A stretch of 64,000 nucleotides of DNA. It comes from Begonia masoniana (Eukaryota; Streptophyta; Magnoliopsida; Cucurbitales; Begoniaceae). Position numbers and translations under genes: made by a program. The stretch spans positions 34,841,730 to 34,905,729 of the forward strand of contig CM039512.1 of assembly GCA_022432975.1 (NCBI GenBank). The letters run 5' to 3'. Positions 10,747 to 21,143 of this stretch are shown piece after piece (the first letter of the stretch is position 1; the number at the start of each line of letters is the position of its first letter). The notes beneath the pieces were generated by a model, which saw only the letters and a list, made by a program, of their open reading frames with translations, did not search any database and was not told the DNA's origin.

Positions 10747-11576
10747 CAACAACCCCCCTCGAGAGGTCTCTTCACACCCCTAGGCTGTGGCTGAGGTGGC
10801 GGTGCTCCAGGTTGCCATCCCTGATTCCGAGGCTGAGGTCGGATCTCTCTGAAGAAGCCCTTAGCTGGCTCCCTCGGTCGAACACAAGTGGCCCTGGCAG
10901 CCTCTATATCCAGAGCTCTAGCTGTAATGTCAGAAAAGGGCACATCAATAATACCTGAGACAACCACGTGCATCCGAATCTCAGGATTAAGCCCCTCCAT
11001 AAACTGATGCACCTTCTCCTCATTGTCGCTGACAAGGCGTGGTGCAAATCTAGATAGTGCATCGAACCTCCGAATATAATCAGCAACTGAACCGGTCTGC
11101 TTCAGCTGTATGAACTCGTTCCTCTTAGCCACTCTCATCGTGCGGCTGAAATACTTATCGAAGAATAGGAACTTGAATCGATCCCATGTCATAATAGATA
11201 CGTCCGTCGTCACCTTGATTGAATCCCACCAGAAACGGGCATCCATCGCTAAGTGAAAGGTAGCATAAGCCACCTTGCTCCCGTTGCCGACCTCTGCATA
11301 ATTTAGCATATCCTCCATAACTCTGATCCACTCCTCGGCACGAGTCGGATCCGATGACTGACCGTCAAATACTGGAGGACGTAAGCCTTGGAACCTCTGC
11401 ATACCCTGATTAACAGGGACTACTAGCTCCTGGGCCCTCTGATTCTCTCGCTGTGTCTCCCGATTTACTAAATCCGTAATCTGCTGCGCTTGCCGGTCCA
11501 TATGCTGAGACTGGCGGTCCATCAAATCGGTAAGACGATCCATCGCGTCGTCTCTAGGATCTCTTCCTCGAACCAT
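10746..11576 (-). CDS. gag: Gag capsid region, element B
   Basis: A 276-codon frame from an ATG 13 nt after the leader-intron acceptor. The N-terminus has repeated MDRQxQ heptad-like units (residues ~12-45), suggesting a coiled coil. The retrotransposon Gag core follows: PPVFDGQSSDPTRAEEWI, FWWDSIK, WDRFKFLFFDKYF, GSVADYIRRFDALSRF and FMEGLNPEIR. It ends in a basic, proline-rich stretch where a frameshift cuts it from the zinc knuckles. Gag forms the virus-like particle; this copy lacks its RNA-binding tail in frame. Confidence 0.85.
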   Translation of the reverse strand: MVRGRDPRDDAMDRLTDLMDRQSQHMDRQAQQITDLVNRETQRENQRAQELVVPVNQGMQRFQGLRPPVFDGQSSDPTRAEEWIRVMEDMLNYAEVGNGSKVAYATFHLAMDARFWWDSIKVTTDVSIMTWDRFKFLFFDKYFSRTMRVAKRNEFIQLKQTGSVADYIRRFDALSRFAPRLVSDNEEKVHQFMEGLNPEIRMHVVVSGIIDVPFSDITARALDIEAARATCVRPREPAKGFFREIRPQPRNQGWQPGAPPPQPQPRGVKRPLEGGC

Positions 11577-11740
11577 ATTTATAAAAATCCTATAAAATTT
11601 AAAACAAGTAATCTCTAAGAAACAAAATCAAATAAAGCTATAAACAGACTTACAGTTGATGAAGGATGTCCGCGTAGTGGCTGTGCAGTCGAGCAGTCTA
11701 CAGAATCGATTTTAAAACCCGGGGGCTCTGATACCATAAA
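11577..11740 (-). promoter_or_regulatory. PBS and leader intron of element B
   Basis: The minus strand reads TGGTATCAGAGC at 11736-11725, complementary to initiator Met-tRNA, four bases inside the 5' LTR. A 64-nt intron-like segment, 11653 down to 11590, starts GTAAGT and ends TTTTATAG just before the gag ATG at 11576. The same arrangement appears in A and F. Confidence 0.75.
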
Positions 11741-14414
11741 TGTAACACCCCTAATACTGTACCCTTATTTTACCCGTATAAATTTTTCATTTTCATTTTT
11801 GTACTTATTTCTTTCCTCTACTTTAATTAAAACCTTATGCGGAATTTAAACTATGGTTGAAATCGGAACTGAATCGGAATTAAAACTGAACCTTAAATGC
11901 ATTTAAAACAAATCTTTATTAAAACTTAAAAGAAAACCTTTAAAAGAAAACTTTAAATTAAATTAAACAAGTGGGAGGGCAGAATTGGAACTCTGTCCTC
12001 AAAATGAAACAGGCGACCGATCTCTGCACTGCAGCAGAGATCGATCGCTGCCATGCATTACAGCAGGGGCGATCGATCTCTGCTGCAGAGCAGAGATCGA
12101 TCGCTGCTAGCTGTGCAGCAATCCGATCGCTGCAAGCATGCAGCGATCCCTTCTCCCTTTCAGACTTCAAACCTCTAACACTTCGCATTTCACAAGCAGC
12201 GACCGATCTCTGCATTGCTGCAGAGATCGATCGCCGCACACTTTCAGTGCAACGATCAGTGAAAACTTCAGCGACCACCTCCTACTTCAATCGCCTTCAC
12301 TTTTCTTTACACTGCTCTCTGGAATTCCAGAGAGCAAACACTTAACAATACTCTCTGGAATTCCAATTCCAGAGAGCGATTCATGCTACTGGAAACTCTC
12401 TGGAACCTGATTCCAGAGAGCAAACATTACTTAATTTAACACCAATTTCTTCCAATAACATCGACCAACTTTACAGCGGACTTTGCGAAATCCGACTGCG
12501 TGGATGCATCTAAACATCGAGCATAACCGTATCAACCTAAAACCAATCAAAACATTTCCATAACATTCATTAAACAGTTTAAACCAAAACGTTTTACATA
12601 CAATTATCAAAACGTTATCTAATCCCTATCCAGATTCAACAACCTAAATATTCTATACAATTATCAACTCAAAACATCCCAAAATAACCCCAGAGTCCAG
12701 ACATACATCCCCACGGGTCAGAAAGCGCCTCGACTACATAGCGCACTCCCACGGCCGTCATCCATCAACTGCATCAGACGGAGGAACGCCGTCCTCACCT
12801 GGTTCGATATCACCTAAGAGGTTACCTACACCATACAGACACATATGAGATATTGAAATCTCAGTAAGCTACGTAAATGCAGATGCATGCGTGCGTATGC
12901 CATTCAGAAATCATGCTCAGATTCAGATTACAGATACAGAATTACAGATTATAGATTCATTACGTCACAGACAGACAGAATTGTCACCGAAACCTCGACC
13001 CACTAACCCAAGGGGGCCCGTCCGGCGGTTGGACTACCTCGTGGGGTTAGAGAGGGGGGTACATGCTTGCAACACGCACAGCCGTGCCTGAGCCCCATCT
13101 CGCATGACCAGAAACAGACAGATTACGTTTATTCATTCAGATTTCGTTACAGATTTCATTTCAGATATACGTTCCTTTTCTTAAAAAACACGTGCAGAAA
13201 TTCCTTTTCATGACTTTCGAAAACCGTGATGCATGAACAGTTCATATCAGCGGAAAGTAAACAAACAACGTGCATACATTCATGGCAGTAAAGCAGAACC
13301 TATAAACAACTAACCTAACTACCCAACCAGAGTAACATAAAACAAACAGTTCCTCGAGTATTCCCGAGACGACGACGAAGTATGGTGCAGACCTTTGGGT
13401 CAAAGTAAGTCACGAAAACTTACCTGGAGCGCACTGAATGGCTAGCTTCGTCCACAGGAGTCGCGTGTCTGAGGAAAACACGATATTTACCATTAAAACT
13501 AATTTAAACAATTAACGTCCAAATCTAAAAACTTAACTAAAGAATTTCTCCTAAATTCTTTATTTAGCCAATCAAAGCGTTTATAACGTTAATTAACGTT
13601 CGATAATTCGAAATCCCAATTAACGAGTTTTTCTCAAAAACTCGGAAAATAAACCAATTTTTAACTTTTTCGCAAATTGATTTTTCTTCGTCCAATAACG
13701 TCAAATACGTTCAATACATACTTAATCAAGGCCAACCTATTAATTACGAACCCTAATTCGTATTTTCGTCGAAACCCTAATTGAAACCCTAACACTAATC
13801 GGACCGAAAACTCGAAATAAACGTTCAGAGACTGTAGGTACATACAGAGGGTAGCGAGAGGAGAAGAAAGCGTGAAGAAATCGGGACGAACGAGGGACGG
13901 AGGTCGGATGATGAACGAACGCCGGCGGCCTAAGGAGAGGAGTGCTCTCTGTTTCGTGCGCAGGGAGAGGAGAAGAAGAAGTGAGGAGAGAGAGGGAATT
14001 TGTGATATTTAATAAAATTGATTTGTAAATTACCAAAACGCCCTTCTTTGATTTCTATATAGATTTCGTTCTTCGGTTCGTTAATCGTCCAACTATTCGG
14101 ATTCTCGAAAGTTCCATATTTTGCCAACAACTTCTATTCATTGCCAGGGATTTATTAAAACTGTCCGTTCGCAATTTGGACCTCGTTCGCTATTTTTACG
14201 AGAACGTCTTTTACATTACGAAAAGCGTATTTACTCGGAATATAGTGTTTGATCTCCGAAAATTTCCGTAAATTCCTTAAAATTCTTATTATTCGTTAGA
14301 ATCGTAATGACGCTTTCCTTTTGTGAAACGGACCTGATTTGACATATTTACCAAAAATGCCACTAATAATATAATAATAATATAATCAAAGGTCCGTACA
14401 AACCGGATATTACA
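11741..14414 (-). repeat. 5' LTR of element B
   Basis: A near-identical partner of 5738-8467. In LTR sense it starts TGTAATATCCGG (at 14414) and ends GGGGTGTTACA. It lacks the 50-nt and 12-nt pieces present in the palindrome block of the 3' LTR and has one 7-nt insertion near 13893 in the leader. Exon 3 of the shared LTR layout is 12813-12758. This is the copy that would act as promoter for B transcripts. Confidence 0.94.
12758..12813 (-). other. Candidate LTR terminal exon 3 (element B, 5' LTR)
   Basis: Same frame and sequence as in the other B LTR: it opens with GTGATATCGAACCAG, reads GDIEPGEDG..., and ends in TGA. Confidence 0.5.
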
Positions 14415-15333
14415 GGTAGACTTTTGAGCTTTGGATTATGTCATGCGGGTAAGTGAGAAGATTAACTAGATCAAATGGAAGATTGATATAAGGGTCAAGT
14501 AGTGAAGGTTATGAAATTTGGAGCATATTGGATGAAGGGAAGAGAGGTTTGCACGAAGACTGTGCAAGTTAGTTTAGAAGTGAAATTAGAACAAGAGGTA
14601 TTGGGGATGTGGCGACTCGTAAGTTACGTCGATTTATTTGTACACCCTTTAAGTGTTGGGTGAATAATTTAAAGAATTAGTTTAGACTTAAGAATTTGTT
14701 TGTGATTGATAAAGACCGAGAAAAAAACTGGACAAAATGGGCGTCGTGGGCGTTATTATAGAAACTTCAAGGATGTCGTGAAAGCGTCCAGGGGTAGATT
14801 TAAGCGTTTAAAGCCCTGTGTATAAGAATAGCACTAGAGTGACTAAGGAAGTGTAGTGATTGCCCAAGGTATGTAATTATAGGAGATGAGAGCGTTAAAT
14901 AGGAAATAAGATAGTAGTATGAAGAAGAGTTCAAAATGGAGGATTAGGATGAGAGATCTAAGTATCAGGTCCTTAGTATTATAGGATTGAAGAAACCTTG
15001 AGGGCTTGACGTGTTAATGTCATGAGATTAGAAGAGTTAGAAACCGAATGAACTTAGCTCGAGGTTAAGTTAGAGGAAATTCGAGGTTCTAAGTGACAAA
15101 GGATCTAGTCGAAGTCGATGAGTGAAGGAGCGATTGAATTACGAAGTGCGTAGTTAGAAGGATTTAGAGCTTTAGAGATAAAGGAAGCTATCAAGACCCA
15201 AATGGTGAGTAAGACCATAAGGGTTTCAAGGATTAGTATTACGAGCATCGTACTTGGATAATGTGAGGGTGAGTAATTAGAAGTTGACCAAACAGCAATT
15301 TTGGGGACAAAATTCCAATTAAGGAGGGAAGGA
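14415..15333 (+). other. Internal region of element A, 3' part, with polypurine tract
   Basis: Continues the purine-rich non-coding body of A after the nested B insertion. No protein is recognisable. The last bases resemble the end of chromovirus pol (a TTTTGGGGACAAAATTCC-type stretch), followed by the purine tract AAGGAGGGAAGGA (15321-15333) directly before the 3' LTR. That tract is the expected plus-strand primer. Confidence 0.75.
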
Positions 15334-17404
15334 TGTAACACTCGGGTTTTTCGGGTTTCCGCTCCAAGGGTATTTTCGTAAATAAGTAAATTAGGTCCGT
15401 TTTGTGAGCGGGAGGTTTTATTAAGGCCCTAGGAATTTATATGGATTTTTAGAAGAATAAGTAAATTTTTAGAATCCAAATCGATAGCGTAACGCAGAAT
15501 TACGGTTTTCCCGCCTATAGTGTTTTAAGTCGTAAAAATAGTAAATTAGGTTCGTTTTACAAACGGAGAGTTTCGTTAGAACCCTAGGATTAAACTGAAA
15601 TATTGGGAGGTTTAAAGAAATTTTTGGAAAGCCAAATTGAGTGACGAAATAGAGAATTGAAAAGGGAGATTCATGGAGGGGCAAACTTGTAATTAGTTAA
15701 GTCAAATTTTTATAATTTACAAATACCCCTCCCCCTTCATTTCCTTCTCCAGATCGTGGATGCTTCCCCCTTTTCTCCCTTGGCGCCATTCTTCTCCTCC
15801 TACGCCGATTCTTCAAGCGCCGATCGACACTCCCTCTTCCAACATTTCTCCTTCGATTTTTCTTCCCCAAGTCGATACTCTAGGTGGACACGACTTTTGG
15901 ACGGTGCTCGGCTTGCTACGGACGCCAGGTAAGTGGGTGCTAGGTTTCCGGCCTTTAAGGCCCTACATCGTGTCAACGTTAGGCTTTTGTGTTTTGATGA
16001 TGATTTTCTGATTGTGGGGTTACTGAGTCGGGTAGTCTAGGATGTTAGCTATTAGTTGTTTGTAAAGTTCGTTAAAAGTATTGTATGTCCATGTACGTTG
16101 TGAATTGTTTGGTGATATGTTTGATGGTATGTTATACGTGAATTCCTCATGCATCATGTTTTCTCAAAAGTCATACGAAATGTCTTCATGCATGAATTAT
16201 GTAAAGGAAAAGTAATGATAAGTGTAGGTGGGACTGTATGGCCATAACAACAAAACTATTGTCACTATCCACGCGATGGATCATGAATACGGCCGAAAGG
16301 ACTATGTACACGCACTTGGTCTACACTCCCTGACAAGATGCCCACCTTAATCCATGTTAACGAAAAAGAAAAATAATAAGAATAAGTAAATGAACATGTT
16401 TTATGAAAAGTCATGCATTCATGCATACGTCATCTATAGTGCATTCCCTTGCTAAACATTAGGCTTAATGTTTATGTTGAATGATGTAGGTGACAGGTGT
16501 GAAGGTGAGAGTTCTCTCGATGGCAAGGAATAGGTGGTCGACGGATGGTGCTCGTGGCGACGGGGTGTGTTTAGGCAAGGCTCGGTGACAGTGGTGTGCT
16601 CCGAGATGTTTTGGGTAATTAATGTGAATTTGTTTTGATGTTAAAGATGTGAGGGGTTTTAAAGATACGTAGAGAATGTTGATATTTTGGGATTTGTTTA
16701 GTGGATGTAGGTTAGAAGTGTGTCGTTTTGAATGATTTGATAATGTATGTCTTTGGTGATGTTTTAAGGAAATTTCATGTTTATGTTCGATGTTTGTTTT
16801 GAGGATTTGATTGGGTTTTATTTGACGATTTTAGATGATTTATGACTGTATGGATTGGCTCGGTTTTAGAGCGATCCATGCGGTCAGTTTTCGTGAAATT
16901 TGGAAGTGTATAGGCTAAGTTAGAGTTGTGTTGAGTATTGATTAATGTCGGGTGATGTGTGTTGTGGGATGAGTTGTTGTGGAATTGAGTAGTGCACGTT
17001 AAGTAATGGTTGAGGTGTAAATGAGAAATGCAGGGCGTGAGGAAATGAAGGAAGAAAAGAAGAAAGAAATAAGGGAGGAAGAAGTCGCCGCTCTCTGGAG
17101 AAAATCCAGAGAGGGTGGCGACTGATCGCCACAATATGTGGCGATCAGTCGCCACAGGCGATTTTGCAACAGGCGACTGGTCGCCTGTTGCAAATCGCCG
17201 TGGCTTTATGTATTTTATTTGGTTTATATTAATTATTTAATAATTTAATTGATTTAATTGTTTTAAGTTTTAATTGTTTCAGTATTTGCTTCAAACGATT
17301 TACAAAACGAACTTCGATTTCAATTGGGATTTAGTCTTAAGTACAGTTGAGTTAAAAGTTTTAAAAAATAAAAAATACTAAGGGTACGGTTAAGGGTCGT
17401 GACA
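15334..17404 (+). repeat. 3' LTR of element A
   Basis: Partner of 1140-3259: starts TGTAACACTCGGG and ends GTCGTGACA, followed by the TSD AACTG. Substitutions are scattered, for example in the U3 near 15500, and it lacks about 40 bases of the inverted-repeat block near 17190. Candidate exon 2 is 15884-15928, with the donor at 15928/15929. The long reverse frames through it are shared only because the LTRs are copies. Confidence 0.95.
16490..16533 (+). other. Candidate LTR terminal exon 3 (element A, 3' LTR)
   Basis: Follows GATGTAG and opens GTGACAGGTGTGAAG. Reads GDRCEGESSLDGKE and stops with TAG. It differs from the 5' copy by silent changes (GAT to GAC and GGT to GGC). Confidence 0.5.
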
Positions 17405-17737
17405 AACTGGGCACCCAAAGAAGTGAGTAATAAACCCATGCAAGGGAGTAAACCCCTAGGAAACATCTACAACACACAAAAGGCACGTGACACCCAGTGC
17501 TACAAGTTCTTAGGTAAGGGTCGTTATGCTAATGAATGTCCTAACCAACACGTGATGGTTATTAAGGAGTCCACTGGAGAGTGGGCAAATGAGGATGACC
17601 AAGGGCAATGTGATAAGGAAGATGAATAGGACATAGTAGAGGAGAATGACACTGAAGACAATGCATGTCCAGCTCAAGAAGGTCCTCCACTTATGGTTAT
17701 TAGACGAACCTTCATGACCAAGAACACAAAAGAAGAC
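17405..17737 (+). pseudogene. Gag C-terminus of element O
   Basis: Continues the gag interrupted at 1140. Contains a zinc-knuckle remnant, CYKFLGKGRYANEC, in which the second Cys has become Phe and the His has become Tyr. An acidic stretch follows, with one TAG near 17629. The frame resumes with VIRRTFMTKNTKED and is cut at 17738 by the Cassandra complex. Confidence 0.7.
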
Positions 17738-19279
17738 TGTAACGACCCCATTTTCCAGCAAGATATTGTTCGCTCTGGGGATTGGGCCGTAGCACAATAT
17801 CCTCCCCTCACGGCTTTGTTTGGCGAGAACTTTCCAGAAGGTCACCCAACCTGGGATTGCTCTCGCCGAAGCACTTTTAACTTCGGAGTTCTTATGAGAT
17901 CCGTTGCCAATCGTGCTCCAAAACGCATCTTGCTATGTTGGGAGGGTCTCTTTACATATGTTTCATTTCCACATACTTCCCCAAGCGATGTGGGATTGTG
18001 ACAACCCCCTCTTTACGACATGTCCCCTTTCGGTTCGCCCCTGCGGACGTACCGCCATCCAGGTTCCGGTTCGTGCAGCCATCGTACCATACGTCCACAT
18101 TCGGGTCATCACAATCACCCCCTTTCGGGGGCCCAACGTCCTCGTTGGCCACATTTCTGGTTGGGTACAGGCTCTGATACCATTTGTAACGACCCCATTT
18201 CCCAGCAAGATATTGTCCACTCTGGGGATTGGGCCGCAGCACAATATCCTCCCCTCACGGCTTTGTTTGGCGAGAACTTCCCAGAAGGTCACCCAACCTG
18301 GGATTGCTCTCGCCGAAGCACTTTTAACTTCGGAGTTCTTATGAGATCCGTTGCCAATCGTGCTCCAAAACGCATCTTGCTATGTTGGGAGGGTCTCTTT
18401 ACATATGTTTCATTTCCACATACTTCCCCAAGCGATGTGGGATTGTGACAACCCCCTCTTTACGACATGTCCCCTTTCGGTTCGCCCCTGCGGACGTACC
18501 GCCATCCAGGTTCCGGTTCGTGCAGCCATCGTACCATACGTCCACATTCGGGTCATCACAATCACCCCCTTTCGGGGGCCCAACGTCCTCGTTGGCCACA
18601 TTTCTGGTTGGGTACAGGCTCTGATACCATTTGTAACGACCCCATTTCCCAGCAAGATATTGTCCACTCTGGGGATTGGGCCGCAGCACAATATCCTCCC
18701 CTCACGGCTTTGTTTGGCGAGAACTTCCCAGAAGGTCACCCAACCTGAAATTTCTCTCGCCGAAGCACTTTTAACTTCGGAGTTCTTATGAGATCCGTTG
18801 CCAATCGTGCTCCAAAACGCATCTTGCTATGTTGGGAGGGTCTCTTTACATATGTTTCATTTCCACATACTTCCCCAAGCGATGTGGGATTGTGACAACC
18901 CCCTCTTTACGACATGTCCCCTTTCGGTTCGCCCCTGCGGACGTACCGCCATCCAGGTTCCGGTTCGTGCAGCCATCGTACCATACGTCCACATTCGGGT
19001 CATCACAATCACCCCCTTTCGGGGGCCCAACGTCCTCGTTGGCCACATTTCTGGTTGGGTACAGGCTCTGATACCATTTGTAACGACCCCATTTCCCAGC
19101 AAGATATTGCCAGAAGGTCACCCAACCTGAAATTTCTCTCGCCGAAGCACTTTTAACTTCGGAGTTCTTATGAGATCCGTTGCCAATTGTGCTCCAAAAC
19201 GCGTCTTACTATATTGGAAGGGTCTCTTTACATATGTTTCATTTCCACATACTTCCCCAAGTGATGTGGGATTGTGACG
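17738..19279 (-). repeat. Cassandra left arm: LTR-int x3 plus deleted LTR
   Basis: LTRs at 17738-18003, 18185-18450, 18632-18897 and 19079-19279; internal domains at 18004-18184, 18451-18631 and 18898-19078. Units 2 and 3 are almost identical to each other and differ from unit 1 at a few sites (for example ATTGTTCGCTC against ATTGTCCACTC), so they were probably copied recently by unequal exchange. The fourth LTR lacks about 65 nt after CAGCAAGATATTG. The reverse frames that repeat at 447-nt spacing are by-products. Confidence 0.9.
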
Positions 19280-19329
19280 TCCTCCTTCTTACGACCTGTC
19301 ACTTTCCGATTTGCTCGCGCGGACGTACC

Positions 19330-20379
19330 AAAGAACTCCGAAGTTAAAAGTGCTTCGGCGAGAGCAATTCCAGGTTAGGTGACCTTCTGGGAAGTTCTCG
19401 CCAAACAAAGCCGTGAGGGGAGAATATTGTGCTACGGCCCAATCCCCAGAGCGGACAATATCTTGCCGGGAAACAGGGTCGTTACAAATGGTATCAGAGC
19501 CTGTACCCAACCAAAAATATGGCAAATGAGGACGTTGGGCCCCCGGGGGGGTGATTGTGATGGTCCGAATATGCAAGTATGGGTACGATGGCTGCACGAA
19601 CCGGAACCCAGATGGCGGTACGTCTGCGCGGGCGAATCAGAAGGTGACAGGTCGTAAAAAGGGGGACGTCACAATCCTACATTGTTTGGGAAAGTATGTG
19701 GAAATAAAACATATGTAAAGAGACCCTCTCAATATAGTAAGACGCGTTTTTGAGCATAATTGGCAACGGATCCCATAAGAACTCCGAAGTTAAAAGTGCT
19801 TCGGCGAGAGCAATTTCAGGTTGGGTGACCTTCTGGGAAGTTCTCACCAAACAAAGCCGTGAGGGGAGGATATTGTGCTGCGGCCCAATCCCCAGAGCGG
19901 ACAATATCTTGCTGGGAAACGAGGTCGTTACAAATGGTATCAGAGCCTGTACCCAACCGGAAATGTGGCCAACGAGGACGTTGGGCCCCCGAGAGGGGGT
20001 GATTGTGATGACCTGAATGTGCACGTATGGTACGATGGCTGCACGAACCGGAACCCGGATGGTGGTACGTCCGAGCGGACGAACCGGAAGGTGACAGGTC
20101 TTAAAGAGGGGGTTGTCACAATCTCACATCGCTTGGGGAAGTATGTGCAAATGAAACATATGTAAAGAGACCCTTCCAACATAGCAAGACGCGTTTTGGA
20201 GCACAATTGGCAACGGATCCCATTAGAACTCCGAACTTAAAAGTGCTTCGGCGTGAGCAATCCCAGGTTGGGTGACCATCCGGGAAGTTCTCGCCAAACA
20301 AAGCCGTGAGGGGAGGATATTGTGCTACGGCCCAATCCCCAGAGCGGACAATATCTTGCTGGGAAACGGGGTCGTTACA
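19330..20379 (+). repeat. Cassandra right arm: partial LTR, then int-LTR-int-LTR
   Basis: A truncated LTR at about 19330-19486 starts inside the 5S-like part at AAGAACTCCGAAG. Then come an internal domain 19487-19667, LTR 19668-19932, an internal domain 19933-20113 and LTR 20114-20379. The PBS follows each LTR at AATGGTATCAGAGCC. The arm is more diverged from the left arm than the left units are from each other. Confidence 0.9.
20205..20295 (+). ncRNA. 5S-rRNA-derived segment in Cassandra LTR (representative)
   Basis: The segment from GGCAACGGATCCCAT through TTCTCGCC matches plant 5S rRNA from its early part on: GGATCCCAT-AGAACTCCGAA, an A-box-like region (CTTAAAAGTGCTTCGGCG), an intermediate element (GGTTGGGTGACC) and a C-box-like GGGAAGTTCTCG. 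Equivalent copies lie in every Cassandra LTR here. Such segments are known to retain pol III promoter boxes. It is not a 5S gene: the 5' end is replaced and no T-run terminator or 5S spacer follows. Confidence 0.8.
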
Positions 20380-20384
20380 AAGAC

Positions 20385-20806
20385 TATCAAAGGAAAAATA
20401 TTTTTCACAGTCGTTGCACAGTCAAGGATAAAGTGTGTTCAGTGATTATCGATGGTGGAAGCCGTGTTAATGTCACATCTCAAAAGATGGTTGATAAATT
20501 AGGGTTAAAGACAGTCATACACCCTAGACCTTATAAGTTAAGTTGTTGGATGACAGAGATGACATAAAGGTCACTAAGCAAGTAACCTTTGATTTTCCCA
20601 TAGGCAAGTATACAGACTCCATCCTTTGTGATGTAGTGCCGATGAATGCCAGCCACCTCCTGCTAGGACGACCTTGGCAGTATGACCACAAGGTGACCCA
20701 AGATGGATTCCTAAACCACTACACCTTAAAGTTCGGCGGTAGATCAATCAACTTGCTCAAGACGATGTGGTTAGGAGAGAAGAAAAGAACAAGGATAGTC
20801 TTTTAA
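20385..20806 (+). pseudogene. Aspartic protease of element O
   Basis: Resumes exactly after the Cassandra TSD. Contains CSVIIDGGSRVNVTSQKMV. The active-site motif is D-G-G rather than the usual D-S/T-G, a form also seen in plant gypsy copies. Later LLLGRPWQYD matches the protease C-terminal LGRPW signature. A frameshift near 20543 splits the domain into two overlapping frames. Confidence 0.75.
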
Positions 20807-21143
20807 TGTCAAAGCAAGAATTAAGATCAACTGTATTCAAAGGAAAACTTATTCTTCTGTTAATAAAAGATCGGATTATGGAACTTGGTGAAATACTCAT
20901 GCCTGTCCAAAACCTACTTAAGTTATATCAAGACGTTTTTCCTAAAGAACTAACAAAAGGATTACTACCCTTGCGTGGTATAGAACATCAAATAGACCTT
21001 CAACTAGGAGCCATGTTACCAAACAAGCCAGCTTACAAGATGAGACCTAAAGAAACTAAGGAGTTATAGGTTCAAGTACACGAGCTATTGGACAAAGGAT
21101 ATATAAGAGAATCCATGAGTCTCTGTGCTGTACCTACTTTACT
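20807..21143 (+). pseudogene. Pol linker and RT N-terminus of element O
   Basis: Reads LLKLYQDVFPKELTKGLLPLRGIEHQIDLQLG, the typical segment before RT, then ELLDKGYIRESMSLCAVPTLLV after a stop at 21067. Solo LTR D interrupts it inside the LLVPKKDG motif, and the rest continues at 27508. Confidence 0.8.

Larger units (their letters stand above)
5738..14414 (-). mobile_element. Chromovirus B (Tekay/Del-like), complete ends, internal deletion
   Basis: Minus-strand Ty3/gypsy element flanked by the TSD GGTAG (5733-5737 and 14415-14419). The 5' LTR is 11741-14414, the PBS is at 11725-11736, the body is 8468-11740 and the 3' LTR is 5738-8467. Gag, protease, the N-terminal part of RT, integrase and a chromodomain-like tail are present. 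About 1.4 kb of RT and RNase H plus the integrase zinc finger is missing. The two LTRs differ by about 50- and 12-base deletions and fewer than ten substitutions that I could count, so this is one of the youngest insertions here. It is non-autonomous as it stands. Confidence 0.93.
1140..17404 (+). mobile_element. LTR retrotransposon A, non-autonomous, with B nested inside
   Basis: A complete insertion flanked by the TSD AACTG (1135-1139 and 17405-17409). The 5' LTR is 1140-3259, the primer-binding site starts at 3264, a purine tract ends at 15333, and the 3' LTR is 15334-17404. Without nested B (5738-14414 plus one TSD copy) the internal region is only about 3.4 kb. It encodes nothing recognisable except a short Gag nucleocapsid-like frame. 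That matches a large non-autonomous derivative that would need proteins from a chromovirus partner. The PBS, leader intron and LTR layout are shared with B and F, which are the likely partner type (inference). Confidence 0.9.
17738..20379. mobile_element. Cassandra TRIM complex, inverted multimer, single TSD
   Basis: Flanked by the TSD AAGAC (17733-17737 and 20380-20384). It contains seven LTR copies and no protein. The left arm has four LTRs in minus orientation separated by 181-nt internal domains with an exact 447-nt period. The right arm has three LTRs in plus orientation. The arms meet head to head near 19330. LTRs are 266 nt and contain 5S-rRNA-like sequence; each internal domain starts with the PBS TGGTATCAGAGC and ends in a purine run before TGTCACA. 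These are the hallmarks of Cassandra, a miniature non-autonomous LTR element. Both outer edges are the same LTR end (CGTTACA), unlike a normal insertion. Confidence 0.9.

Noticed and set aside
17952..19156. Families of 80-146-codon frames repeating every 447 nt
   Set aside because: All are frames through Cassandra LTR and internal domains on both strands. Cassandra encodes no protein and the frames follow the unit period.
17800..20300. 5S ribosomal RNA gene cluster
   Set aside because: The 5S-like part is incomplete at its 5' end, sits between retroelement LTR ends, and is followed by PBS sequence instead of a terminator and 5S spacer.
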